Assembly (NCBI GenBank): GCA_035763745.1
Contig: DASUAO010000018.1
Location: 20,476-84,475, forward strand
Direction: 5' to 3'
DNA from: DASUAO01 sp035763745
GTDB taxonomy: Bacteria; Actinomycetota; Acidimicrobiia; IMCC26256; PALSA-555
Length of the DNA: 64,000 bases
Shown here one piece after another: positions 39,914-48,167 of the stretch (its first letter is position 1; each line of letters opens with the position of its first letter). The notes beneath the pieces were generated by a model, which searched no databases, was not told the origin of the DNA, and was given only the letters and a program-made list of their open reading frames with translations. Both the position numbers and the translations under genes were made by a program.

Positions 39914-40813
39914 CTAGGCCGACCCCGACACCGCGGTGAGGTCGATGGTCGTCGGCACCGGACGCAGGGTCCCGGCTCGACGTCCCGCGACGTCGGCTGC
40001 CACCAGGAGTCCGACGAGCGCGGCCAGGCAGATCGCCATGCGCCCGCCCGCGGAGAACCCTCCCGCGACCGATCCGAACGTCGCGAGGTTCAGCACGAGG
40101 TGGGTCACGATCACCGGCCAGAGCGCGCCGGAGCGGAGGACTGCCCAGCCGAGCACCAGCGAGAGGCTCGCGAAGGGAAGCGTCGAGATCGGCGCATGCA
40201 TCTGGGCGACGTGGCCCGGGAGCAGGCTGAAGACGACGCCGGCGGCGACGAGTGCCGTCGCGCCCGGGCCGTTGCCCCACCGGGCCGGGCGGCGCCAGTC
40301 CCGCCCCATCACCCGAGCCGCGGCCGCGCCGACGAGGAGGAGCATCGCGAAGCGGTAGACCAGCTCCTCGCCTGCTGCCGCGACCAGCAGCCCGGCGGCA
40401 TCGGTCGACGTCCCGGCCGCGCCGACGTACCCGCCGACGGCGATGGGGACGAGGATCGCCGCACCCACCGCGAACTCGCGCCAGCGGAAGAGGGTCGCCC
40501 CGGAGAACCCGACCGCACCGATGCCGATGCGCAGGGCCAAGAGGACCGCCAGGGGAATCGCGAGCGAGACGGGGAACCGGCCGACGTAGCCGAGGCTCCA
40601 GCCCGCCCAGGCCGTGGCGACGTCGACGGTGACCGCGGCGGCGGCCAGGACGAGCATCCCGTTGGTGAGCTCCCAGTGAGCCCAGCCGTCCCAGCGCCGC
40701 ACCCATCGTGCGCCCCGCGTGGCGAGGGCGACGTCGTCGTCCCGGCCCGTCGGGGCGCCGGTCGGCGCGGCGCTCGGTCGCTCGCGACCGACGTCGATCG
40801 TCCCTCCCAGCAT
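39914..40813 (-). CDS. CPBP-family intramembrane metalloprotease (CAAX/Abi-type)
   Basis: ATG 40813 gives 299 residues with about eight hydrophobic segments. The CPBP active-site motifs are present: AAAGEELVYRFAMLLLVGAA (EExxxR), then GHVAQMHAPI in the next block, and WPVIVTHLVLNLATF with the third conserved His/Asn. Members cleave prenylated or bacteriocin-related peptides, or process anti-sigma factors. Nothing adjacent reveals the target. Confidence 0.8.
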   Translation of the reverse strand: MLGGTIDVGRERPSAAPTGAPTGRDDDVALATRGARWVRRWDGWAHWELTNGMLVLAAAAVTVDVATAWAGWSLGYVGRFPVSLAIPLAVLLALRIGIGAVGFSGATLFRWREFAVGAAILVPIAVGGYVGAAGTSTDAAGLLVAAAGEELVYRFAMLLLVGAAAARVMGRDWRRPARWGNGPGATALVAAGVVFSLLPGHVAQMHAPISTLPFASLSLVLGWAVLRSGALWPVIVTHLVLNLATFGSVAGGFSAGGRMAICLAALVGLLVAADVAGRRAGTLRPVPTTIDLTAVSGSA

Positions 40814-40914
40814 GCGGTCTCCGCCCCGGTGCCGGGGAGTGTCCCCGGCGGTTCGCCCACGGAGAGTGTGATTGATCTCACCCTGTGAGGTCAAGCCGGT
40901 CGCGGTGCGCCCGG

Positions 40915-41640
40915 TCACGGGAGGTGCACGTCGAGCCAGGTCAGGGTGCGGGCCCAGGCATCGGCGGCAGCCTCGGGGTGGAAGTCGTCGGGCCGCTGGT
41001 CGCAGTGGAACCCGTGGCGCGCCCCGGGGTACCGCACCACCTCGGCCGCGACCGGTGCATCGGCGAGGGCCGCCCGCAACGCCTCGACGTCGGCGACGGG
41101 GATCGACGAGTCCTCGTCGCCGAACAGGCCCAGCCAGGGGGCCTGCAACGAGGGGACCTCGCCGATCAGGGCGGGGAACGGGAGCACGCCGGCATTGACG
41201 ATGCCGCCGCCGTAGAACCCGACGGCCGCGCCGAGCGCGCGTCGGGCCGCGACGAGGAACGTCGCCCGCCCCCCGAAGCAGAAGCCCACGATCCCGGTGC
41301 GCGTCGGAGCGAAGCCCGCCGAGTCGACGAGACCGAGCGTCGCGTCGACGTCCATGAGGATGCCGTCGTCGGTGACCCCTTCGAAGAGCGGAATCACCGC
41401 GCCGAAGTCGCCGTAGTCGGCGGTCCCCCCGCCGGCACGATGGAAGAGGGACGGTGCGACGGCGTGGTACCCGGCACGCGCGAAGCGACGCGTGACGTCG
41501 CAGATGTGCCCGTTGACCCCGAAGGCCTCCTGCACGACGATCACCGCGCCTCGGGCGTCGCCGTCGGGAGCCACCTCGAGGCACTCCATCGGTCCGTCGC
41601 CCGTCACGATCGTCCTGGTCGTCTCGGTCGTCTCGGTCAT
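40915..41640 (-). CDS. Dienelactone hydrolase family protein
   Basis: The 241-residue alpha/beta hydrolase has Cys121 in the nucleophile elbow GFCFGGR, Asp in LGLFGDEDSSIP and His in GARHGFHCD, the Cys-Asp-His triad of dienelactone hydrolases. VVQEAFGVNGHICDVTRRFA is the N-terminal signature with the conserved Glu. The reaction is hydrolysis of an enol lactone or related ester. ATG 41640 overlaps the stop of a repetitive 17-codon minicistron. The gene is divergent from the DUF1295 protein. Confidence 0.88.
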   Translation of the reverse strand: MTETTETTRTIVTGDGPMECLEVAPDGDARGAVIVVQEAFGVNGHICDVTRRFARAGYHAVAPSLFHRAGGGTADYGDFGAVIPLFEGVTDDGILMDVDATLGLVDSAGFAPTRTGIVGFCFGGRATFLVAARRALGAAVGFYGGGIVNAGVLPFPALIGEVPSLQAPWLGLFGDEDSSIPVADVEALRAALADAPVAAEVVRYPGARHGFHCDQRPDDFHPEAAADAWARTLTWLDVHLP

Positions 41641-41690
41641 CGCTCCGCTTCCTGCTGCATGCCGGGTTCCTGCATGCCGGGTTCCTGCAT
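41637..41690 (-). CDS. 17-codon repetitive minicistron coupled to the dienelactone hydrolase gene
   Basis: MQEPGMQEPGMQQEAER, built from 15-bp repeats each holding AGGA and ATG, ends in a TGA that overlaps ATG 41640 (ATGA). A further partial unit (QEPDM) lies upstream. Several start points are possible. It may load ribosomes for the hydrolase gene. Confidence 0.45.
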   Translation of the reverse strand: MQEPGMQEPGMQQEAER

Positions 41691-41772
41691 GTCGGGCTCC
41701 TGTCCGTTCTGGCTCGGTCGGCTCGGGGCAGATCCTGCGACCACGCGGTTCGCAGGCGGCACGGCGAGATCC

Positions 41773-41778
41773 TACGAT
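41773..41778 (+). promoter_or_regulatory. -10 box (TACGAT) of a probable leaderless promoter
   Basis: TACGAT is 7 nt before ATG 41786 of the DUF1295 gene. Confidence 0.5.
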
Positions 41779-41785
41779 CCCCTGG

Positions 41786-42703
41786 ATGACGGCGAACCCG
41801 ACACCTCGTGGTCGCGCCATCGGGCGAGTTCCGTCGCTCGTGGTGATCGCGGCCGTGTATCTCGCCGCCACCGCGGTCGCGGTCGTCGTCGTCGACCTGC
41901 TCGGCGACGACCCGCTCCTCGCCGTCAACGTCGCGCTGCTCGCCGCGACCGGCGTCGTCTACGCCGCGAGCCTTGCGCTTCGCAACGGGTCGTGCTTCGA
42001 CGCGTACTGGAGCGTGGCCCCGCCGCTCGTCGCGGTGTACTGGCTCACGCAGGCTGCGCCCGGCGCCGACGGGGCCCGCCAGATCCTCGTGACCGTGCTC
42101 GTCTTCCTGTGGGGGATCCGGCTCACGCTGAACTGGGCCCGGTCGTGGCCGGGCCTCGACCACGAGGACTGGCGCTACACCCAGATGTACCGGGATGCGC
42201 CGATGCCGACCTGGGCCGTGAGCCTGCTCGGCGTCCACTTCTTCCCCACCGTCCAGATCGCGCTCGGGTGCCTGGCGCTGCGTTTCGCACTTGCCACGGG
42301 CACCGACGGCTTCGGGGTGCTCGACGTCATCGCCGGGATCGTCACCGTCGGCGCGATCGGGATCGAGACCGTCGCCGACGAGCAGCGGCGCACGTTCGCG
42401 GAGCGCGCCGCGGCGGGCGAGTGGTGCCAGCAAGGACTCTGGGCGCGGTCACGTCACCCGAACTACTTCGGCGAGGTCGCGTTCTGGTGCGGTCTCTTCG
42501 GCTTCGCCCTCGCGGCCGACCTCGATGCGTGGTGGACGATCGTCGGGCCCGCCGCGATGATCGTCATGATGCTCGCGGCGAGCGTCCCGATGATGGACCG
42601 GCGCAACGCCGAGCGACGACCGGGATACGCGGAAGCGACCAAGGGCCTCCCCGCACTCGTACCCCGCGTACGCTCTGCGCCTACCCTTCGATCCGAGTCG
42701 TAA
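41786..42703 (+). CDS. DUF1295 membrane protein (steroid 5-alpha-reductase/ICMT-like fold)
   Basis: ATG 41786 gives 305 residues with about seven spans. The C-terminal signature WARSRHPNYFGEVAFWCGLF, preceded by IETVADEQRRTFAERA, is that of DUF1295/3-oxo-5-alpha-steroid 4-dehydrogenase-like proteins, related also to isoprenylcysteine methyltransferases. LTLNWARSWPGLDHEDWRY is typical of DUF1295. A role in sterol or polyprenoid reduction is possible in this lipid-degrading setting, but proteins with this domain are mostly uncharacterised. Confidence 0.8.
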   Translation: MTANPTPRGRAIGRVPSLVVIAAVYLAATAVAVVVVDLLGDDPLLAVNVALLAATGVVYAASLALRNGSCFDAYWSVAPPLVAVYWLTQAAPGADGARQILVTVLVFLWGIRLTLNWARSWPGLDHEDWRYTQMYRDAPMPTWAVSLLGVHFFPTVQIALGCLALRFALATGTDGFGVLDVIAGIVTVGAIGIETVADEQRRTFAERAAAGEWCQQGLWARSRHPNYFGEVAFWCGLFGFALAADLDAWWTIVGPAAMIVMMLAASVPMMDRRNAERRPGYAEATKGLPALVPRVRSAPTLRSES

Positions 42704-42737
42704 CCCGAGCCACGAACCCGACACGGAGAGCCAACCG

Positions 42738-44294
42738 ATGAAAGAGCTCGTCTTCCACCGCATGCTCCTGCCGATCGCCGAGCGACGCGCCGGCCACACC
42801 GCGATCATCGACGGCGACTACACCGCGGACTACTCCCAGCACGTCGACCGCGTGTTCCGGCTCACCCACGCGCTGGCGCACCAGCTGAAGGTCGCGCGCG
42901 ACGACCGCTTCGCCGTGATGGCGTTCAACAGCCACCAGTTCCTCGAGCTGTACCACGGTGCGTTCCTCGGCGCAGGGGTCGTGAACCCGCTCAACCTGCG
43001 CCTCGCCCCGGCCGAGCTCGCCTACATCTTGAAGGACTCCGGTTCCAAGGTCTGCTTCGTCGACGCGTTCTTCGCAGGCGTGATCGACTCGGTGCGCGAG
43101 GAGGCGGGGATCGAGACCGTCGTGCTCATCGGCGAGGGCGACGCGCCGCACGACACGACCTACGAGGCCCTCATCGAGGCCGGGGAGCCGGTCGTCCCCG
43201 ACGAGCCCGAGGAGGACGACCCGGTCGTCCTGATGTACACGGGCGGGACGACGGGCCTGCCCAAGGGGGTGCTCCTCGACCAGCGCGCAGAGATGCTCAA
43301 CCTGTACCACGTGGCCACGACGTGGCAGATCCACGAGGACCTCGTCTACCTGCACCAGACCCCGCTGTTCCACGCCGCGTCGATGGGTGGGATCCTCGGC
43401 GTCCCCGGGACCGGCGCGACCTCGACGTTCGTGCCGGTGTTCGACGTCGCGAACGTGCTCGACGTGATCGAGCGTGACCAGGTGTCCATGACCGTCATGG
43501 TCCCGACGATGGTGGGCATGATGGTCCAGCACCCGGACTTCCGGCCCGAGCGGATCGCGTCGCTCGAGATCCTCACGTACGGCGCATCGCCGATGCCGGG
43601 CGCGTTGCTCGACCGGGTCCTCGAGATGCTCCCCGAGCTCCAGGTCTTCCAGGGCTACGGCATGACCGAGAGCTCGGCGGTGCTCACGGCCCTCACCCCC
43701 GACGACCATCGCGCCGGCGGGGATCGTCTGCGCTCGGCCGGTCGCGCCGTGCCCGGTGTCGTCCTCTCGATCCAGGACGAGGACGGCAACCTGCTGCCCC
43801 AGGGCGAGACCGGCGAGGTGTGCGCACGCGCCGGCAACTTCATGCGTGAGTACTGGAACAAGCCCGACGCGACGGAGGAGGTGTTCCGCGGCGGCTGGTA
43901 CCACACCGGCGACGCCGGGTACCTCGACGCCGGGGGCTATCTCTTCCTCGTCGACCGTGTGAAGGACATGATCGTCACGGGGGGTGAGAACGTGTACTCC
44001 ATCGAGGTCGAGAACGCGATCGCCACCCATCCCGCGGTGGCCCAGGTCGCCGTGATCGGCATCCCCGACGAGACGTGGGGCGAAGCAGTGCACGCGATCG
44101 TCGTCCCGAAGGACGGTGCGAGCGTGACCGGTGAGGAGATCACGGAGCACGCGCGAGGGACGATCGCGGGCTACAAGGTCCCGAAGTCGGTCGAGATCCG
44201 CGGCGAACCGCTCCCCCTGTCGGGGGCGATGAAGGTCCTCAAGCGCGAGCTGCGCGCCGCGTTCTGGGGCGACGCCGACCGCAAGGTCAACTGA
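42738..44294 (+). CDS. Acyl-CoA synthetase (FadD-type AMP-binding ligase)
   Basis: This 518-residue ligase has the AMP-binding loop VLMYTGGTTGLPKGVLL, VFQGYGMTESSAVLT, GWYHTGDAGYLDAGGYLFLV, DRVKDMIVTGGENVYSIEVE and the C-terminal Lys in PLPLSGAMKVLKRELR. It activates a carboxylic acid to its CoA thioester using ATP. The P-loop has GGTTG in place of SGTTG. It is the only ligase in the window and could be the FadD3-like enzyme activating HIP for the steroid genes, but position and sequence do not prove it. A purine-rich GGAG site precedes ATG. Confidence 0.87.
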   Translation: MKELVFHRMLLPIAERRAGHTAIIDGDYTADYSQHVDRVFRLTHALAHQLKVARDDRFAVMAFNSHQFLELYHGAFLGAGVVNPLNLRLAPAELAYILKDSGSKVCFVDAFFAGVIDSVREEAGIETVVLIGEGDAPHDTTYEALIEAGEPVVPDEPEEDDPVVLMYTGGTTGLPKGVLLDQRAEMLNLYHVATTWQIHEDLVYLHQTPLFHAASMGGILGVPGTGATSTFVPVFDVANVLDVIERDQVSMTVMVPTMVGMMVQHPDFRPERIASLEILTYGASPMPGALLDRVLEMLPELQVFQGYGMTESSAVLTALTPDDHRAGGDRLRSAGRAVPGVVLSIQDEDGNLLPQGETGEVCARAGNFMREYWNKPDATEEVFRGGWYHTGDAGYLDAGGYLFLVDRVKDMIVTGGENVYSIEVENAIATHPAVAQVAVIGIPDETWGEAVHAIVVPKDGASVTGEEITEHARGTIAGYKVPKSVEIRGEPLPLSGAMKVLKRELRAAFWGDADRKVN

Positions 44295-44304
44295 CCCGCG
44301 CCGC

Positions 44305-44310
44305 TACGCT
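44305..44310 (+). promoter_or_regulatory. -10 box (TACGCT) of a probable leaderless promoter
   Basis: TACGCT precedes ATG 44319 of the DUF3039 gene by 8 nt. Confidence 0.4.
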
Positions 44311-44318
44311 TCGGTCCC

Positions 44319-44552
44319 ATGCCCGCGGAGACCATCACCCCGGTCGAAGCGCCCGAGCGCATCGACACCGACGACGGCGACCACGACCGGTTCGCGCACT
44401 ATTGCCGCAAGGAGGACATCACCCGCGCCATGGTCACCGGCGAGGCGATCGTCGCGCTGTGCGGCAAGAAGTGGGTTCCCAGCCGCGACCCGCAGCGCTA
44501 CCCGATCTGCCCCGCGTGCAAGGAGCGCAAGGCCGCGGGCTGGTCGCTCTGA
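44319..44552 (+). CDS. DUF3039 small zinc-binding protein
   Basis: A 77-residue protein with DHDRFAHYCRKEDITRAMVT, IVALCGKKWVP, then PICPACKERK. These Cys/His pairs suggest one structural zinc. DUF3039 proteins are conserved in actinobacteria but have no assigned function. The downstream lipB frame overlaps its 3' end. Confidence 0.85.
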   Translation: MPAETITPVEAPERIDTDDGDHDRFAHYCRKEDITRAMVTGEAIVALCGKKWVPSRDPQRYPICPACKERKAAGWSL

Positions 44553-45223
44553 GCCCGCCGCTCCGCGTCCGCCGCCTCGGCACCGTCGGCTACGCGGACG
44601 CGCTCGGGCTCCAGGAGCGGCTGTTCACCCGGGCAGGAGAGGCGTGGCTGCTCCTCCTCGAGCACCCGGCCGTCTACACGCTGGGCGTGCGGGCCCGGCC
44701 CGAGCACGTCCTCGTCGACCCGGCGTCGGTGGGTGCGACCGTCGAGCGCATCCATCGGGGCGGCGACGTCACCTACCACGGCCCCGGCCAGCTCGTCGGG
44801 TACGTGGTGGTCGACGTCCCGTTCGGGCCGGGCGCGGTGCACGCCCACGTCGCCGCGATCGAGCAGGTCGTGCTCGACGCGCTCGGCGACCTCGGACTCG
44901 ATGGCGCCGGTCGGCGGGCCGGCCACCCGGGAGTGTGGGTCGACGACCGCAAGATCGCAGCCGTGGGCGTCCGCATCACCCGGGGCCGCTCGATGCACGG
45001 CTTCGCGCTGAACGTGGACCCGGACCTCACGATGTTCGACCACATCGTCCCTTGCGGCATCCATGACCTCGGTGTGACGTCTCTCGCCGCCGAGGGCCGT
45101 GCGGTCACCAGCCAGGTCGTGCAGGACGCGATCGCGGCACGCGCGGCCGCGATCTTCGGCCACGGCGCCGTCGACGACCGCGCGATGCGGTGGGACGACG
45201 TGGACGCCGCGGTCCTGCAGTGA
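44516..45223 (+). CDS. lipB: Lipoyl(octanoyl) transferase LipB
   Basis: LipB moves octanoate from acyl-carrier protein to lipoyl domains of 2-oxoacid dehydrogenases or the glycine cleavage H protein. Visible motifs are LGTVGYADALGLQERLF, RGGDVTYHGPGQLVGYVVVD, GVWVDDRKIAAVGVRI with the catalytic Lys, and FDHIVPCGIHDLGVTSL with the catalytic Cys. The start is uncertain: GTG 44516 lies inside the DUF3039 gene, and a CTG at 44549 overlapping the DUF3039 stop (CTGA) would better fit the family's N-terminus. The stop overlaps the next gene's GTG (GTGA). Confidence 0.9.
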   Translation: MQGAQGRGLVALSPPLRVRRLGTVGYADALGLQERLFTRAGEAWLLLLEHPAVYTLGVRARPEHVLVDPASVGATVERIHRGGDVTYHGPGQLVGYVVVDVPFGPGAVHAHVAAIEQVVLDALGDLGLDGAGRRAGHPGVWVDDRKIAAVGVRITRGRSMHGFALNVDPDLTMFDHIVPCGIHDLGVTSLAAEGRAVTSQVVQDAIAARAAAIFGHGAVDDRAMRWDDVDAAVLQ

Positions 45224-45711
45224 CGACCTATCGCATCGATCCGTCGGCGTCGAAGGTGGACGTGGCGGCGACGTCGACCCTCCACGGGATCGACGGCCGT
45301 GCCGACGGTGTCGCGGGCTCGGTCGAGATCGACGAGGACGGCGTGCTCGCCGGTGCGCACGTCGAGGTCGACGCCGCTCGGCTCGGCTGGGGCAACCCCC
45401 TGCTCGACCGCGAGACGCGACGGCGGATCAACGTCCGCGACCACCCGGCGATCAGCGGCCGCGTGCTGTCGGTCGAGTCTGCCGCCGACGGGATGCAGGT
45501 GCGCGGGACGATCGGCTTCCTGGGCGTCGAGAACGAGGTGACCGGGACCGTGTCGGTCGTCACCGCGTCATCCGGACGGGTGGTCATCGAGGGCGAGCAG
45601 TCGTTCGACGTGCGCGACTGGGGCCTCGCACCCCCCAACCTGCTGCTCATCCGCGTCGATCCGATGATCCGGGTCCGCATCCACGTCGAAGCCGTCGCCG
45701 ACACCGGCTGA
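45220..45711 (+). CDS. YceI-family lipocalin-like protein
   Basis: GTG 45220 gives 163 residues: YRIDPSASKVDVAATSTLHG is the typical opening (Y-x-I-D-P-x-x-S), followed by strands DGVLAGAHVEVDAARLGWGN, the segment RRRINVRDHPAISGRVLS and a final FDVRDWGLAPPNLLLIRV. YceI proteins form a barrel that binds isoprenoids such as polyprenyl quinones. No signal peptide is present, so it is likely cytoplasmic. It shares a GTGA overlap with lipB. Confidence 0.85.
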   Translation: MTTYRIDPSASKVDVAATSTLHGIDGRADGVAGSVEIDEDGVLAGAHVEVDAARLGWGNPLLDRETRRRINVRDHPAISGRVLSVESAADGMQVRGTIGFLGVENEVTGTVSVVTASSGRVVIEGEQSFDVRDWGLAPPNLLLIRVDPMIRVRIHVEAVADTG

Positions 45712-45803
45712 CCGCGCAGCGCTTCGGCGTCGAAGGACCGTCACCCAGCCACCCTCCCCGACGCAAGAACCATGGCCCGACGCCAAGACGCTGGAGGGAG
45801 GGG

Positions 45804-46994
45804 TCAGGCGGCGCGGGTGACGGGGACGTTCGAGAAGCCGGCCACGTTCGACATCTGCACTCGCCGGAGCCCGGCGTCGTCGACCTCGTAGCTCGGCCAC
45901 CGGTTGGCGAGCTCTTCGAACGCGATGCGGCTCTCGAGCCGCGCGAGCGCAGCGCCGAGGCACGAGTGGATGCCGTGACCGAGCCCGACGCGCAGGCCGA
46001 TCTCCCGATCGATGTCGAAGTGGTCGGGATCCTCGTACTCGCGCTCATCGCGGTTCGCGGCCCCGGTCACGAGGATCACCGCCTCGTTCTCGGGGATCGT
46101 GACCCCGTGGTACTCGGCCGGGCGATGGGTGAACCGACCCTGGTACTGCGACGGCGCCCAGAAGCGCAGGACCTCCTCCACCGCGGGCACGGCCGCGGCG
46201 CGGTCGGCCCGCACCTTCGCCCACTCGGACGGGTTCCGCGCGAAGAGGACGACGCCGTTGCCGATGAGCTTCGTGACCGTCTCGCTGCCGGCCGCGGCGA
46301 GCAGGGTCGCGAAGCCTGCGATCTCGCTGTCGTCGAGCCGGTGCCTCGTACCGTCGTCGCCCTCCACCTCGGCCTCGATGAGCCCGCCGATCATGTCGTC
46401 GGACGGGTTCGTGCGCTTGTCCGCGATCAGCTCCAGGAAGTAGACGACCTGGTTCAGTCCCGCTTCCATGCCCTCCTGGGTCGGCTTGGGCTCGCCGGGC
46501 TCTCGATGGAGCATGAGATCGGTCCAGTGGCGGATCTGCTGGTGGTCCGCGGCCGGGACCCCCAGCATCGTCGCGATCACCTCGACCGGGAACGGACCGG
46601 AGAAGTCGGCCACCGCGTCGAACGCGCCGTCGCCGTCGAAGCGCTCGAGGTGCGTCGTGATCACGTCCCGGATCATCGGCTCGAGGTTCGCCATCGCCCG
46701 TGGCGTGAACACCCGACTCACGAGCTTGCGCATCCGATCGTGCTCGGGCGGGTCCATCATGATGATGCTCGTGCCCTTGGCACCGGCGTTCGGGTCGGTG
46801 AGCTGGTCGATCGTGAGCCCGTGCTCGCTGCTGAACGTCTTCCAGTCGCGGTGTGCGGTCACGACGTCGTCGAAGCGCGACAACGCCCAGAACCCGTACT
46901 TGTCGTTGTGGTAGACGGGCACCTCGTCCCGCAGCCAGCGGTACGTGTCGTAGGGATCGTCGAAGAAGTCCTCCGACAGCGGGTCGAACTCCAC
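45804..46994 (-). CDS. Cytochrome P450 with atypical heme loop
   Basis: GTG 46994, preceded by GAGGAGG, gives 396 residues. Signatures are helix I LLAAAGSETVTKLIG (AGSET at 235-239), ExxR at E274-R277, and the heme region VGLGHGIHSCLGAALARLES with thiolate Cys345. The heme motif normally begins with Phe (FGxGxHxCxG); here it is Leu338. SIIMMDPPEHDRMRKLVSRVF is typical. Other bacterial P450s with LGxGxHxC exist in sterol-related families, so activity is likely retained. No ferredoxin gene is adjacent. The neighbour on the other strand is an F420 enzyme. Confidence 0.9.
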   Translation of the reverse strand: MEFDPLSEDFFDDPYDTYRWLRDEVPVYHNDKYGFWALSRFDDVVTAHRDWKTFSSEHGLTIDQLTDPNAGAKGTSIIMMDPPEHDRMRKLVSRVFTPRAMANLEPMIRDVITTHLERFDGDGAFDAVADFSGPFPVEVIATMLGVPAADHQQIRHWTDLMLHREPGEPKPTQEGMEAGLNQVVYFLELIADKRTNPSDDMIGGLIEAEVEGDDGTRHRLDDSEIAGFATLLAAAGSETVTKLIGNGVVLFARNPSEWAKVRADRAAAVPAVEEVLRFWAPSQYQGRFTHRPAEYHGVTIPENEAVILVTGAANRDEREYEDPDHFDIDREIGLRVGLGHGIHSCLGAALARLESRIAFEELANRWPSYEVDDAGLRRVQMSNVAGFSNVPVTRAA

Positions 46995-47114
46995 GGCACC
47001 TCCTCGTGCACTCGTCTCGCCCGGTCCCGCCACTCGGCGGAGCGCGTCGCGGTCAGGTCGAGGTCGGAGGTCGAGCGTAGGCCGCGCGCACGCCGCCCGG
47101 ACTTCCCCGGTTGC

Positions 47115-47120
47115 TACGTT
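47115..47120 (+). promoter_or_regulatory. -10 box (TACGTT) of a probable leaderless promoter
   Basis: TACGTT is 6 nt before GTG 47127 of the F420 oxidoreductase gene. Confidence 0.5.
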
Positions 47121-47126
47121 GCCGAG

Positions 47127-48167
47127 GTGAAGATCGATGCGATCGCGCTCGGCCAGCCGCTCGGCGACGTCGACGGACTGACCCGCGAGGTCGCGTCGTG
47201 CGGGTTCGACGGGCTCTGGTTCACCGAGAGCGGCCGCACGGCGTACACGGGCTGCACCGCGGCGGCCCTCGCCGGCCAGGGGATCGACATCGGGACCGCC
47301 ATCGCGCTGGCGTTCGTCCGCAGCCCGATGGTCACGGCCCAGATCGCCTGGGAGCTGGCCGACATCACCCGTGGCCGCTTCGTCCTCGGCCTCGGCACCC
47401 AGGTGAAGGCCCACATCGAGCGCCGCTACTCGGCCACCTACGACCACCCCGGGTCACGGCTCCGGGAGTACGTGCTCGCGCTGCGCGCCATCTTCAAGGC
47501 CTTCCAGCGCGAGGAGAAGCTCGACTTCCACGGGGACTTCTGGTCCTTCGACCTGCTCCCCGACATGTGGAGCCCGGGTCCGTCGGCCTTCCCCGACGTC
47601 CCGATCTACGTCTCGGCCGTACGGCCCTGGTCGGTGCGGATGGCCGGCGAGGTCGCCGACGGGATCCACTGCCACCCGTTCCACTCGGTGCGCTACCTCC
47701 AGGAGGTCACGCTGCCCGCGCTGCGCGACGGCGCCGCGAAGGCAAGCAGAGACGCGACCGACGTGCAGGTCGTCTGCCCGGTGATGGCGATCATCGGTGA
47801 CACCGACGAGGAGCGCACCGCCGCGCGCGAGTCGGCGCGGATCCGCATCGCGTTCTACGGGTCGACGCGCACGTACTCCGGCGTGTTCGACCTCCACGGG
47901 TTCGAGGGAACCTCGGAACGACTCCACGAGCTCCAGCGGGCCGGAGACATCCGGGCGATGGGCGAGACGATCACCGACGAGATGCTCGACGTGTACAGCC
48001 TGGAGTCCACCTGGGACGGTCTCGCCGACGCGCTCGTCGAGCGGTATCGCGACATCGCGGACCGCATCATCATGTACGACGCGACCGGGAGCTGGTCGTT
48101 CGGCGCCGGCGCACTCGACCGGTGGCGCGACGTCACCGCGGCAGTCGCCGAGGCAACCGCGTCGTGA
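47127..48167 (+). CDS. LLM-class F420-dependent oxidoreductase (TIGR03617-like)
   Basis: GTG 47127 gives 346 residues. The open frame continues far upstream, but this start is set by the -10 box and the first strand VKIDAIALGQPLG. Blocks include GFDGLWFTESGRTAYTGCTA, IALAFVRSPMVTAQIAWELA, GRFVLGLGTQVKAHIERRYS, WSPGPSAFPDVPIYVSAVRP and MAGEVADGIHCHPFHSVRYL, typical of the TIGR03617-type F420 enzymes. The hydride carrier is probably F420; the substrate is unknown. Its stop overlaps the carboxyltransferase start (GTGA). Confidence 0.85.
   Translation: MKIDAIALGQPLGDVDGLTREVASCGFDGLWFTESGRTAYTGCTAAALAGQGIDIGTAIALAFVRSPMVTAQIAWELADITRGRFVLGLGTQVKAHIERRYSATYDHPGSRLREYVLALRAIFKAFQREEKLDFHGDFWSFDLLPDMWSPGPSAFPDVPIYVSAVRPWSVRMAGEVADGIHCHPFHSVRYLQEVTLPALRDGAAKASRDATDVQVVCPVMAIIGDTDEERTAARESARIRIAFYGSTRTYSGVFDLHGFEGTSERLHELQRAGDIRAMGETITDEMLDVYSLESTWDGLADALVERYRDIADRIIMYDATGSWSFGAGALDRWRDVTAAVAEATAS

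Noticed and set aside
40814..42433. Upstream extension of the CPBP protease frame across the dienelactone hydrolase and DUF1295 genes.
   Set aside because: It is out of frame with, or antisense to, well-supported genes; ATG 40813 starts the hydrophobic protein.
45099..47126. Open frame that would make the F420 oxidoreductase a protein of about 1000 residues.
   Set aside because: The upstream part runs through lipB, yceI and antisense to the P450, has Arg/Pro/Ala-rich shadow composition, and a -10 box plus GTG mark the start at 47127.
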